Counted from the stretch's first letter, positions 1 to 8,010 are shown. The stretch: DNA of 13,296 bases from Bacteroidales bacterium (GCA_004557285.1 SFEK01000051.1:1-13296), one strand, 5' to 3'. A program made the numbers and translations. Notes: a model not told the origin generated them from the sequence alone.

Positions 1-4
1 TTAT

Positions 5-17
5 TTAGGTTATACCT
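5..17. promoter_or_regulatory. Small dyad upstream of the MerR-type gene
   Basis: AGGT-TAT-ACCT is a perfect 4-bp dyad at 7-17. The 9-mer TTAGGTTAT that starts it at 5-13 occurs again at 117-125, directly in front of the regulator gene's -7 promoter element. Two copies of the same word, one inside a promoter, are what an autoregulatory site could look like, but the word is short and chance is possible. Confidence 0.2.
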
Positions 18-104
18 GTCTACCGATTACACTTCTATGTTGAATTTGCGGTGCTGCTGTATTGACATGAAACGTTAAAATGGTGTTAAACAACGGTTCA
101 GGTC

Positions 105-137
105 TTGACTCGTCCCTTAGGTTATGTTGTAACTTTG
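105..137 (+). promoter_or_regulatory. Promoter of the MerR-type regulator, with overlapping imperfect dyad
   Basis: TAACTTTG at 130-137 matches the Bacteroidetes -7 consensus TAnnTTTG, and TTG at 105-107 stands 22 nt upstream as a -33 candidate. The predicted leader before the ATG at 160 is under 20 nt. An imperfect inverted repeat (AGGTTA at 119-124, TAACTT at 130-135, 5-nt spacer, one mismatch) lies over the -7 element. A regulator bound there would sit on the promoter, as MerR proteins usually do, so autoregulation is a reasonable inference. Confidence 0.6.
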
Positions 138-159
138 CACTCACAAAACACATTGCGCA

Positions 160-999
160 ATGAAGAGTGAATTAACAAAGTTGAAAATCGGAGAGTTTTC
201 CAAGATGATGCAGGTGACGGTGAAGACGCTGCGCCATTACGAACAGATGGGACTGCTGCTGCCTGCCGAGGTGGACGAGTGGACAGGCTACCGCTACTAC
301 ACCCTGGAGCAGATGCAACGGCTCAACGGCATACTGAAACTGAAGGACATGGGCTTTGCGCTGGACGAGATCAAACTGCTGTACGACAACGACACGCACA
401 AGCCCAGCATGGCACAATTGAAAGCCAAGATTACCGAATGCGAAAGGAGCATCGTGCTGCTGAAGCGGCGGCGCAAACACCTGCTCGACATGGTTGACTC
501 TCGCAAAAACATTCGTAACATGGAAAAATTTTCTATCCAAACGCTGCCGGCAATCATCGTTGCCTCGCACCGTAGCGTGATTGAGAGCTATGAACAACTG
601 GGACCGCTGTGCGTGAATGTCATCGGGTCTGAGATGCAACGGCTGGGCTGCAAGTGTTCGCCATCGGGATATTGCTTCACCATTGAGCACAACAAGGAGT
701 ATTCGCCTATCGACATCGAATACTGCGAGCAGGTGGAAGAAATGGGCACCGACTCGGCAATCATCAAGTTCAAGCAGCTGCCCGAAACAGCCCAGGCGGT
801 GTGCATGAAGCATTACGGCCCCTACGACCGCTTCTATGAGTCGTACACCAAGGTGTTCAAATACATCGAAGAACAAGGCTATCTCATCGCCGGAAACCCA
901 CGCACGGTATATGTGGATGGCATATGGAACCAGGAAGACCCTGAAAAATGGCTTTCCATCATCCAAGTGCCCGTTGCAACGAAGGTGGATGACAGATGA
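160..999 (+). CDS. MerR-family transcriptional regulator with GyrI-like effector-binding domain
   Basis: This 279-residue protein has the two-part build of BmrR/BltR-type activators. Residues 8-76 form the MerR winged-helix DNA-binding domain, with the signature KIGEFSKMMQVTVKTLRHYE followed by GLLLP and a WTGYRYYT wing. Residues 80-120 are a charged helix rich in Lys/Arg, the expected dimerising coiled coil. Residues 122-275 resemble the GyrI-like (AraC effector-binding) fold, ending in EKWLSIIQVPV. Such domains bind hydrophobic or cationic small molecules and then untwist a promoter with an overlong spacer. The ATG at 160 is chosen because the -7 promoter element ends 22 nt before it. The effector domain carries six cysteines (152, 164, 166, 172, 189, 215), but the protein lacks the metal-binding layout of true MerR/CueR. 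No transporter or enzyme gene follows it, so its target and ligand cannot be read from this window. Confidence 0.9.
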   Translation: MKSELTKLKIGEFSKMMQVTVKTLRHYEQMGLLLPAEVDEWTGYRYYTLEQMQRLNGILKLKDMGFALDEIKLLYDNDTHKPSMAQLKAKITECERSIVLLKRRRKHLLDMVDSRKNIRNMEKFSIQTLPAIIVASHRSVIESYEQLGPLCVNVIGSEMQRLGCKCSPSGYCFTIEHNKEYSPIDIEYCEQVEEMGTDSAIIKFKQLPETAQAVCMKHYGPYDRFYESYTKVFKYIEEQGYLIAGNPRTVYVDGIWNQEDPEKWLSIIQVPVATKVDDR

Positions 1000-1030
1000 A
1001 TGTCATGCCAAACGGGTGAACAAGCATAGA

Positions 1031-1054
1031 AGTTAACGAGTTAACAAGTTAACA
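1031..1054. repeat. Three tandem octamers AGTTAAC(G/A)
   Basis: AGTTAACG, AGTTAACA, AGTTAACA lie head to tail just after the regulator's stop codon. Each contains the palindrome GTTAAC. Two further units (AGTTAACG, AGATAACA) occur at 12388-12403 at the end of the flavoprotein gene, so this appears to be a dispersed short tandem repeat that settles at gene ends. Confidence 0.75.
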
Positions 1055-1061
1055 AAACGAC

Positions 1062-1091
1062 ATGAGGATGTGCCTGTTGACACATCCTCAT
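1062..1091. terminator. Bidirectional hairpin terminator between convergent genes
   Basis: A perfect 11-bp stem (ATGAGGATGTG at 1062-1072 with CACATCCTCAT at 1081-1091) closes an 8-nt loop. On the plus strand it is followed by TTATTTTA; on the minus strand by a T-rich stretch (GTCGTTTTGTT). It can therefore end both the regulator transcript and the purL transcript, whose stop codon is 26 bp away. Confidence 0.8.
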
Positions 1092-1116
1092 TATTTTACA
1101 TCGTGTTATCATCCTA

Positions 1117-4100
1117 TCAACCACGGTGGGCTTCCACCCACTTGCGGGCATTGACAAATGCTTCAATCCATGGAGTGACATCGTCGGCTCGACGGTCGGC
1201 CGGATAATAGGCGTTTTGCCAGGGGAAGATGGCACGCTCCAGGTGAGGCATCATGGCCAGATGGCGACCATCGGCGGTGCAGATACCTGCCACGTCATAG
1301 TCGGAACCGTTGGGGTTGCCGGGATAGCCATGGTAGCTGTACTTGGCCACCACGTTGTATTGGTCTTCGCTTTCGGGCAAATAGAACTTGCCTTCGCCGT
1401 GAGCCACCCAGATGCCGAGCTTGTTGCCACTCAGCGAACCGAACATCACGCTGTTGTTCTGAGGAATGTCGAGACCCAGATAGGCACTCTCAAACTTGTG
1501 GGAGTCGTTGTGGAGCATCTTCTCATTGCGCTGACCGCTGTTGCTGCCCACAAGACCCAGTTCTACCATCAGCTGACAGCCGTTGCAGATGCCCAACGAC
1601 AGGGTGTCTTTGCGGGCATAGAACTTGTCGAGTGCTTCCTTGGCCTTGGGATTGAAGAGGAAGGCTCCTGCCCATCCCTTGGCGCTGCCCAACACGTCAG
1701 AATTGGAGAATCCGCCACAGAAGACAATCATGTTGATGTCTTCCAAGGTCTCACGACCACTGATGAGGTCGGTCATCATCACATCCTTCACGTCGAAACC
1801 TGCAAGATAGAGCGAATAGGCCATCTCGCGCTCTCCGTTGGTACCTTTCTCACGGATGATGGCAGCCTTGATGCCGGTGCGCTCGCGTCGGTCGGCAGAA
1901 ATGCCATACTGCTGCAAGCTGCCGGTGAAGCTGTCGTTGAATTTGAAGCGGATGGGTTGCTGGCCGTAGTTCTCGTGACGGGCATCCGCACAGCCGTTGA
2001 AACTCTGTCTGCGGTCGAGCAGCCAAGAGGTGTTATACCATACCTCGCGCAGGGCATCGATGTCGAAGCAGTGCTTGAAGTCGCCCTTCTGCAAAGCAAT
2101 GGTGCGTGTGGCAGGATTGGGCTTGCCGACGACGGCGAAACTGATGCCTGCCTCTTCGAGGGCAGCCTTGAACTGCTCGTCGTCTTGATTGGCCACCTGC
2201 ACGATGACACCGGGATTCTCGGCCAGGAGCATCTTCACCACATCATCGCCGGCAAAGTTGTCCAACGTGATGTCCATACCGCCTGTGGTGTTGGCAAAAC
2301 ACATCTCCAGCAATGTGGTGATCATACCACCTGCGCTGATGTCGTGGCCAGCCATGATGACCCCCTCCTTGATCAGTCCTTGCAGGGCATTGAAGGCATC
2401 ACGGAAGTATTCCGGATTGCTCACCGTGGGCACATCATCGCCCACCTTGCCCAAGCTCTGTGCAAAGGCACTACCGCCAAGACGCTGCTCGCAGAAAGAG
2501 AAGTCGATATGATAAAGGGTGGATTTGTCGCAGTTGACCACCACGGGTGATACCACCTTGCGGATGTCGGCCACCTCGCCGCCACTGCTCACGATGACGG
2601 TTCCCGGACTGATGATTTTCTGTCCGTCGGGATATTGCTGGCTCATGGAGAGCGAGTCCTTGCCCGTAGGCACATTCACCTTGATGTCGCAGCAGAAGTC
2701 GGAAAGGGCCTTCACCGCCTTGTACAGACGGGCATCCTCGCCCTCCTGCGAGCGGCATGGCCACATCCAGTTGGCCGAAAGGCTCACGCTGTCAAGTCCC
2801 TCGGCAAGGGGTGCCCAAACGATGTTGGTCAGGGCTTCGGCCACTGAGAGCACACTGCCTGCTTCGGGTGAAGCCAAACCTGCCTGCGGAGCATGTCCGA
2901 GAGCGGTGGCAATACCTTTCACGCCACGATAGTCGAGCGCCACGACGCCACAGTCGCTCAACGGCAACTGTATCTCACCCTGGCATTGCTGGCGGGCAAT
3001 CTTTCCGGTGACTGAACGATCGACCTTGTTGGTGAGCCAATCCTTGCAAGCCACCGCCTCCAGCTGGAGCACACGAGACACATACTGGTCGAGCGCCTCG
3101 CCGCTGACGGTGTAGCTCACCGGCTGGTAGTGACGCTCAACGGTCTTATCCACCATATAGGTTTTGGGAGAATGTCCAAACATCTGAGCCACATCGAGGT
3201 CGAAAGGTTTGATGCCGTCGCCCTGCCTGAACGAGAAGTGGGCATCGCCGGTCGTTTCGCCTACCACATACAGCGGAGCACGCTCACGCTCGGCAATGCG
3301 GCGCACGTGTTCGATGTGCTTTTCGTCGATGAGCAGTCCCATGCGCTCCTGACTCTCATTGGCTATGATTTCCTTGCTCGACAACGTCTTGTCGCCGATG
3401 GGCAGTTTGGTCATGTCGATTTCTCCACCACATTCCTCTACCAGTTCCGACAGACAGTTGACATGTCCGGCAGAGCCGTGGTCGTGGATGCTGACAACCG
3501 GGTTCACATCTTCCTCGCAGAGTGCGCGCACCAGGTTGTAGGCACGTTTCTGCATCTCGGGGTTGGCACGCTGCACGGCATTCAGTTCGATGCCATTGCT
3601 GTAGCGTCCGGTATCTACCGACGACACGCTGCCGCCGCCAAGACCGATGCGGTAGTTGTCGCCACCTACCACCACCACCTTGTTGCCCTTCTGGGGCTCT
3701 TTCTTCAGGCAGTCGCGCTTGGTGCCGTAACCCACACCGCCGGCCAGCATGATGACCTTGTCGTAGGCGTATTTCTCTTCGCCCTCCTTGTGCTCAAAGG
3801 TAAGCACCGAACCTGTGATCAGCGGCTGTCCGAATTTGTTACCGAAGTCAGAGGCACCGTTAGAGGCCTTGATGAGAATCTGTTCGGGAGTCTGATACAG
3901 CCATTTGCGCACGGGCAGGATGTCTTCCCAGTCGCGCTCGATGGCCGAGTCTTTCACTCTGGGATAGGATGTCATATACACTGCGGTTCCGGCTATTGGC
4001 CAAGAGCCCACGCCACCGCCCATACGGTCGCGGATTTCTCCACCTGTTCCTGTGGCCGCACCGTTGAAAGGCTCCACCGTGGTAGGAAAGTTGTGGGTTT

Positions 4101-4839
4101 CGGCCTTCAGCGAGATGACACTCTCGATGTCTTTCACACGGAAATAGTCGGAGGTTGACTGGTCTTCGGGGGCAAACTGCTCCACTACAGGGCCTTGTGC
4201 AAAAGCCACATTGTCCTTGTAGGCACTCAAGATCTTGTGGGGATTCTCTTTTGTCGTCTTCTTGATCATGTTGAAGAGCGACGATTCCATCTCCTTGCCA
4301 TCGATGATGAACACACCGCCGAAAATCTTGTGGCGGCAATGCTCTGAGTTGATTTGGGCAAAGCCGAAGATTTCTGAGTCGGTGAGCGGTCGGCCCAACT
4401 GCTTTTCAATCTGGTGCAGATAGTCGATTTCTTCGGGCGAGAGGGCAAGACCTTCCTGTTCGTTGTAGGCTTCGAGGTTGTCCACATGCCTGATGGGTTC
4501 AGGGTCGTGCTTCACCGTGAAGATGTCCTGGTCGAGCCCCTCATACATGCGCTGCAGCATGGGGTCGTGCTCAACATCTTTTCCGCTCACGGGAAAATAT
4601 TCTTCAATACGCGAAATGCCGTGGAGATTCATGTTTTGTGTAATCTCGACGGCATTTGTGCTCCACGGCGTTATCATCTCACGGCGGGGCCCGATGAAAA
4701 ATCCTTCGATGCTGTTGTTGTCTATCAGTTCGGCATTGCCATACAGCCAGCACAGCTCATCGGTTTCCTGCGGTGTCAGCCGATGGTCTGCCTCTGTGGC
4801 AATAATGCTTTTGGATGGGGTTTTGAAAAAAAGAATCAT
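1117..4839 (-). CDS. purL: Phosphoribosylformylglycinamidine synthase, large single-chain form
   Basis: PurL (FGAM synthase) catalyses the fourth step of de novo purine synthesis: FGAR + glutamine + ATP give FGAM, glutamate and ADP. It acts in the cytosol. The 1240 residues match the long, fused type (about 1290 in enterobacteria) in which PurS-like, PurL and glutaminase (PurQ) parts are one chain. The N-terminal PurS-like part spans about 1-130, and the linker motif FGFAQINSEHCRHKIF is at 158-173. The first AIRS-type ATP site contains KAETHNFPTTVEPFNGAATG (245-264) and GGEIRDRM (266-273). The second AIRS half spans about 600-930, with PTGKDSLSMS at 724-733 and AGHDISAGGM at 830-839. The class I glutaminase covers about 990-1240. 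Its nucleophile is Cys1085 in LGICNGCQ, and His1199 and Glu1201 in PHLERAIFP complete the triad. The frame is intact. It follows prmC by 87 bp on the same strand but has its own -7 match. Confidence 0.98.
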   Translation of the reverse strand: MILFFKTPSKSIIATEADHRLTPQETDELCWLYGNAELIDNNSIEGFFIGPRREMITPWSTNAVEITQNMNLHGISRIEEYFPVSGKDVEHDPMLQRMYEGLDQDIFTVKHDPEPIRHVDNLEAYNEQEGLALSPEEIDYLHQIEKQLGRPLTDSEIFGFAQINSEHCRHKIFGGVFIIDGKEMESSLFNMIKKTTKENPHKILSAYKDNVAFAQGPVVEQFAPEDQSTSDYFRVKDIESVISLKAETHNFPTTVEPFNGAATGTGGEIRDRMGGGVGSWPIAGTAVYMTSYPRVKDSAIERDWEDILPVRKWLYQTPEQILIKASNGASDFGNKFGQPLITGSVLTFEHKEGEEKYAYDKVIMLAGGVGYGTKRDCLKKEPQKGNKVVVVGGDNYRIGLGGGSVSSVDTGRYSNGIELNAVQRANPEMQKRAYNLVRALCEEDVNPVVSIHDHGSAGHVNCLSELVEECGGEIDMTKLPIGDKTLSSKEIIANESQERMGLLIDEKHIEHVRRIAERERAPLYVVGETTGDAHFSFRQGDGIKPFDLDVAQMFGHSPKTYMVDKTVERHYQPVSYTVSGEALDQYVSRVLQLEAVACKDWLTNKVDRSVTGKIARQQCQGEIQLPLSDCGVVALDYRGVKGIATALGHAPQAGLASPEAGSVLSVAEALTNIVWAPLAEGLDSVSLSANWMWPCRSQEGEDARLYKAVKALSDFCCDIKVNVPTGKDSLSMSQQYPDGQKIISPGTVIVSSGGEVADIRKVVSPVVVNCDKSTLYHIDFSFCEQRLGGSAFAQSLGKVGDDVPTVSNPEYFRDAFNALQGLIKEGVIMAGHDISAGGMITTLLEMCFANTTGGMDITLDNFAGDDVVKMLLAENPGVIVQVANQDDEQFKAALEEAGISFAVVGKPNPATRTIALQKGDFKHCFDIDALREVWYNTSWLLDRRQSFNGCADARHENYGQQPIRFKFNDSFTGSLQQYGISADRRERTGIKAAIIREKGTNGEREMAYSLYLAGFDVKDVMMTDLISGRETLEDINMIVFCGGFSNSDVLGSAKGWAGAFLFNPKAKEALDKFYARKDTLSLGICNGCQLMVELGLVGSNSGQRNEKMLHNDSHKFESAYLGLDIPQNNSVMFGSLSGNKLGIWVAHGEGKFYLPESEDQYNVVAKYSYHGYPGNPNGSDYDVAGICTADGRHLAMMPHLERAIFPWQNAYYPADRRADDVTPWIEAFVNARKWVEAHRG

Positions 4840-4877
4840 ACTCTTTTATTTTGTTTTTAAATCATTTCGTTGCGGTG

Positions 4878-4885
4878 CAAACTTA
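4878..4885 (-). promoter_or_regulatory. -7 promoter element of purL
   Basis: On the minus strand this reads TAAGTTTG, a match to TAnnTTTG, placed 38 bp before the purL ATG in the 87-bp gap after prmC. No clear -33 TTG lies at the expected distance, so purL may also receive read-through from prmC. No PurR box or purine riboswitch is recognisable here. Confidence 0.5.
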
Positions 4886-4926
4886 CACAAAATTTTCGAG
4901 AAAAACGTGTATCTGTGTGAAAAACT

Positions 4927-5769
4927 TCATTTTGTAGTGCCATTTGCCCTTATCATGCGCTTTTTGCCGTATTGGTCGTGGCGTATTTCGACGTTTCTCA
5001 GCCGTTGGGTTTCCAGCATCTGTACCGTTTCTTCGGCATGGGCAGGGTTGATTTCCAGGTAAAGCTGTCCATCGGGCGGCAATGTCTGTGCGGCATAGGC
5101 GGCAATGGCGCGGTAGAAGCGCAAGGGGTCGTCGTCGGGCACAAAGAGGGCCAGGTGTGGCTCATGCCGCAACACGTTGTCTGCCATGTCTTTCTTCTCC
5201 CTATCGCAGATGTAGGGAGGGTTGCTCACGATGATGTCCCACTGTCGGTTGGCAGGCATGGGGGCAAGCACATCCACGGGCATGAAATCCACCTCGGCGC
5301 CCAACCGCCCGGCATTGTGCTGTGCGGTGCGCAACGCCTCTTGCGAGATGTCGAAGCCAGCCACCCTGCTTTGCGGCAGGGCCAAGGCCAGGGTGATGGC
5401 TATGCAGCCGCTGCCCGTACACAGGTCGAGCACCTGCAAGTGTTGCCGATGGCGGTGTTCCTGCGCTATCCAGTGGCAGAGTTCCTCGGTTTCGGGGCGT
5501 GGGATGAGCACGCTGGGATTGACGGCAAACACCCGGCCACAGAAATCGGCCTGCCCCAATACATATTGCACTGGCTCTGCCTGCTGCAGCCTTTGCATGA
5601 TGTGTTGCAGGGCAAGACGCTCATCTGCCGGCATCTCGTCGAGAGCGCCGCAGATGACATCAGCCTTCGACATGCCGAAACGGATGTCGAGCACATAATC
5701 GACAATGGCCTTGGCCTCACCCACCTCGTAGGTAGGGGCCAAGGATTGCCATAACGTCTTATATGTCAT
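4927..5769 (-). CDS. prmC: Peptide chain release factor N5-glutamine methyltransferase
   Basis: PrmC (HemK) methylates the glutamine of the GGQ motif in release factors RF1 and RF2 using S-adenosylmethionine, which speeds peptide release at stop codons. From the chosen start the protein has 280 residues, typical of the family. The family's N-terminal substrate-binding motif is at 66-97 (PVQYVLGQADFCGR, then IPRPETEEL). The SAM-binding motif DLCTGSGCIA is at 115-124, and the catalytic NPPY is at 183-186. The open frame extends 25 codons further upstream to an ATG at 5844, but that stretch overlaps the 3' end of the SPFH gene and looks unlike PrmC. The ATG at 5769 gives MTYKTLWQSL, a normal PrmC beginning, 10 nt after the SPFH stop. 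This tight spacing implies co-transcription with the SPFH gene. Confidence 0.95.
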   Translation of the reverse strand: MTYKTLWQSLAPTYEVGEAKAIVDYVLDIRFGMSKADVICGALDEMPADERLALQHIMQRLQQAEPVQYVLGQADFCGRVFAVNPSVLIPRPETEELCHWIAQEHRHRQHLQVLDLCTGSGCIAITLALALPQSRVAGFDISQEALRTAQHNAGRLGAEVDFMPVDVLAPMPANRQWDIIVSNPPYICDREKKDMADNVLRHEPHLALFVPDDDPLRFYRAIAAYAAQTLPPDGQLYLEINPAHAEETVQMLETQRLRNVEIRHDQYGKKRMIRANGTTK

Positions 5770-5779
5770 AGGGTTGGGA

Positions 5780-6748
5780 TTAAGCGTTGGGTGAACCTGT
5801 GTTGACCACCGGCTGTGCGGCATCGTCGCCACAGAGCACCACAAGCAGATTGCTCACCATGGCGGCCTTCTTGTCGTCGTCGAGGTTGACCACCTGCTCT
5901 TCGCCGAGCCTGTCGAGTGCCATTTTCACCATCGATACGGCACCCTCTACAATCTTCTCGCGTGCGGAGATGATGGCGGTGGCTTGTTGGCGGCGCAGCA
6001 TCACGGCGGCAATTTCGGGGGCATAGGCCAGATAGTTGATGCGTGCCTCTACCACCTCGATGCCCGCCATGGCGAGACGCTCGTCGATTTTCATTTCCAG
6101 TTCTTTGTTGATTTCGTCGCTGCCATCACGCAGGGTGAGCGACGACGCGCCGTTGTCGTCGTTGTCGTAGGCATACTGTCCTGCCACCTGTCGCAGGGCG
6201 GCATCTGCCTGTATGCGCACAAATTTTTCGAAGGCATTCATGATGCCCGCTGTGGTGGTGGCCACGGCATTGCCGGATGAACCTTGCGCCATGGTTTGTG
6301 CGTCAATCTCGAACATGGCCTTGTAGGTGTCCTTGAGTTTCCACACCAGCACCATGCCTATCATGATGGGGTTACCCGTCTTGTCGTTCACCTTGATGGG
6401 TTCGGCATCGAGGTTGCGCGCACGCAACGACAGTTTCTTGACCGAATAGAAGGGGTTGCACCAGTAATAGCCCGACTGGGTATAAGTGCCGCGGTATTTG
6501 CCGAAAAACAGCATCACGCGTGCCTCTCCCGGTTCTATCATGAGAAAGCCAAACGACACGAAGAAATTGATGAAGATGACCAAACCACCCAACACGCCAC
6601 TGATGACAGATTCTGTCAAGCCATCTGAGACGGTTGCCGAAACTACAATCAGAAGTATGCCTGCCACATACATCAAAAGGTTAAAAAACAGCATGGCAAA
6701 GCCATTGTACATTTTGCCTGCAAAAGGCACTTCGTTTTTGATTTCCAT
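5780..6748 (-). CDS. SPFH/band-7 domain membrane protein (slipin-like)
   Basis: This 322-residue protein has two hydrophobic segments near its N-terminus (about 16-38 and 48-70) and then an SPFH (stomatin/prohibitin/flotillin/HflK-C) domain from about 72 to 262. The domain opens with MIEPGEARVMLFFGKYRGT and contains the typical RARNLDAEPIKVNDKTGNPI stretch (109-128). After the domain comes a helical tail rich in Ala, Glu and Arg (about 245-285), the part through which such proteins usually oligomerise. Family members form large membrane rings that organise membrane domains or hold proteases; the role of this one is unknown. It has no C-terminal catalytic domain, and no NfeD-type protease gene is adjacent, which would be the usual slipin partner. 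It is the first gene of an operon with prmC, which is probably a transcriptional rather than a functional link. Confidence 0.88.
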   Translation of the reverse strand: MEIKNEVPFAGKMYNGFAMLFFNLLMYVAGILLIVVSATVSDGLTESVISGVLGGLVIFINFFVSFGFLMIEPGEARVMLFFGKYRGTYTQSGYYWCNPFYSVKKLSLRARNLDAEPIKVNDKTGNPIMIGMVLVWKLKDTYKAMFEIDAQTMAQGSSGNAVATTTAGIMNAFEKFVRIQADAALRQVAGQYAYDNDDNGASSLTLRDGSDEINKELEMKIDERLAMAGIEVVEARINYLAYAPEIAAVMLRRQQATAIISAREKIVEGAVSMVKMALDRLGEEQVVNLDDDKKAAMVSNLLVVLCGDDAAQPVVNTGSPNA

Positions 6749-6837
6749 AATTGTAAAAAGTTTGTTTTTAATGATAATATGAAATGATTAGTGTTGTTTC
6801 CATTGATTTCTGTCAGTAATTTGCAGGTTCTACAGCG

Positions 6838-6845
6838 CAAAGATA
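6838..6845 (-). promoter_or_regulatory. -7 promoter element of the SPFH-prmC operon
   Basis: On the minus strand this reads TATCTTTG (TAnnTTTG), 90 bp before the SPFH ATG, in the 206-bp gap shared with the divergent ribD gene. A -33 TTG is not evident at 19-22 nt. The predicted leader of about 80 nt holds no structure I can recognise. Confidence 0.5.
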
Positions 6846-6942
6846 AAGTTTCTTTCGTAAAATTGTGAATGTCATTGCCGTTATTTAACTATTTTTACAT
6901 ATCCCACAGAGATAACATGTGTGCCTTTCGCATGATATTTTA

Positions 6943-6950
6943 TACCTTTG
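6943..6950 (+). promoter_or_regulatory. -7 promoter element of ribD, abutting the start codon
   Basis: TACCTTTG matches TAnnTTTG and ends only 4 nt before the ATG at 6955. Transcription normally starts about 4-7 nt after this element, so the mRNA should begin at or next to the start codon. The -33 region is weak: no TTG at the expected spacing. Confidence 0.6.
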
Positions 6951-6954
6951 CAAC

Positions 6955-7923
6955 ATGGAACAGCAATTGATTGACGAAAAATACATGCGCCGCTGCCTGC
7001 AGTTGGCCCGACAGGGGTGGCAGAATGCCAAGCCCAACCCTATGGTGGGTGCCGTCATTGTGAGTGCCTGCGGCAGGATATTGGGCGAGGGCTACCATGT
7101 GTGTTGCGGACAGGGCCATGCCGAGGTGAATGCCTTTGCGGCGGTGAGACCTGAGGATGAGCCGCTGCTCGCCCAATCCACCATTTATGTGAGTCTGGAA
7201 CCTTGCGCACACTACGGTCGCACGCCGCCATGTGCCAAACTCATTGCCGACAAGGGAGTGAAGCGTGTGGTGGTGGGTTGTGTCGATCCTTTTGCCCGTG
7301 TGAGCGGCAGGGGCATCGAAATATTGCGCGAGGCGGGCATCGATGTCACCGTAGGGGTGCTCGAAGAGGAGTGCAGGGCATTGAACCGCCGTTTCATCAC
7401 CTTCAACACCAAGCACCGGCCCTATGTCATACTGAAATGGTGCCAGACGCTCAACGGCTTTATCGACGACAATTTCCGCCCCGTGATGCTTTCTTCCCCC
7501 TTCACACAGATGCTGTCGCACAAGTTGCGGGCAGAAAACGATGCCATCCTTGTGGGGCGCGTCACGGCCGAGCGCGACCATCCTCAGCTCACGGTGCGCC
7601 GCTGGTGGGGGCGCAATCCCATGCGCTTGGTGATTGACCGCCATCACCCGTTTGCCGAGGGGGTCGACTTCTCACAGCCTGTCATCCCCCAACTGATGGA
7701 TTATCTGTACGGGCAGGGGGTGCAGTCGCTCATCGTGGAGGGTGGTGCTGAAACCCTGCGTCGGTTTATGGAGCAACCCGACAGTTGGGATGAAATCAGG
7801 GTAGAGGTGGCGCACACCACGGTGACGGGTGGCACCCAAGCCCCACAGTTGCCTGCCGATGCGCTGTTGTCGGGCTGCTGTCATTACGATGGCAACGACA
7901 TCTTTTATTATAGACACCGGTAG
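6955..7923 (+). CDS. ribD: Bifunctional riboflavin biosynthesis deaminase/reductase
   Basis: RibD carries out two steps of riboflavin synthesis from GTP: deamination of the diaminopyrimidine phosphate, then NADPH-dependent reduction of its ribosyl side chain. Residues 1-145 are the zinc deaminase. PNPMVGAVIV is at 28-37, the HAE motif at 55-57 supplies the zinc His55 and catalytic Glu57, and EPCAHYGRTPPC at 82-93 supplies Cys84 and Cys93. Residues from about 155 form the DHFR-like reductase, with LKWCQTLNGFID (160-171), ILVGRVTAERDHPQLTVR (198-215) and VEGGAETLRRF (261-271). The ATG at 6955 is preferred to the longer frame opening at 6919, because that start lies upstream of the promoter and adds 12 residues unlike RibD. 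At 322 residues it is short for the family (about 360). The missing length is between LVIDRHHPF (225-233) and the PQLMDYLYGQGVQSLIVEGG block (245-264). Confidence 0.95.
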   Translation: MEQQLIDEKYMRRCLQLARQGWQNAKPNPMVGAVIVSACGRILGEGYHVCCGQGHAEVNAFAAVRPEDEPLLAQSTIYVSLEPCAHYGRTPPCAKLIADKGVKRVVVGCVDPFARVSGRGIEILREAGIDVTVGVLEEECRALNRRFITFNTKHRPYVILKWCQTLNGFIDDNFRPVMLSSPFTQMLSHKLRAENDAILVGRVTAERDHPQLTVRRWWGRNPMRLVIDRHHPFAEGVDFSQPVIPQLMDYLYGQGVQSLIVEGGAETLRRFMEQPDSWDEIRVEVAHTTVTGGTQAPQLPADALLSGCCHYDGNDIFYYRHR

Positions 7924-7941
7924 CGCATATGAATGACCAAC

Positions 7942-8010
7942 CTTGCCATCGCAGTAGTACTTACTTGGCCATCGCAGTAGTACTAACTTGGCCATCGCAG
8001 TAGTACTTAC
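7942..8010. repeat. Three tandem copies of a 23-bp repeat
   Basis: Units at 7942-7964, 7965-7987 and 7988-8010 share the core GCCATCGCAGTAGTACT and abut with no spacer. Copies 2 and 3 differ at one base near the end (TACTAAC against TACTTAC). Copy 1 differs in its first bases. The array fills most of the 118-bp gap between the convergent ribD and ade genes. It is not CRISPR-like, as it lacks spacers, and 23 is not a multiple of three, so it is not a coding repeat. Confidence 0.92.

Noticed and set aside
1126..2550. 474-codon plus-strand frame opposite purL (and a 342-codon one at 3130-4158)
   Set aside because: Both lie wholly antisense to the intact, conserved purL and have low-complexity, His/Val-rich products typical of a shadow frame caused by codon bias. 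No promoter stands before them.
5770..5844. Longer prmC start at 5844
   Set aside because: The additional 25 residues overlap the end of the SPFH gene in another frame and are unlike the PrmC N-terminus, while the ATG at 5769 gives a normal one.
7942..8010. Short CRISPR array
   Set aside because: The 23-bp units abut directly with no unique spacers, and no cas gene is in the window.
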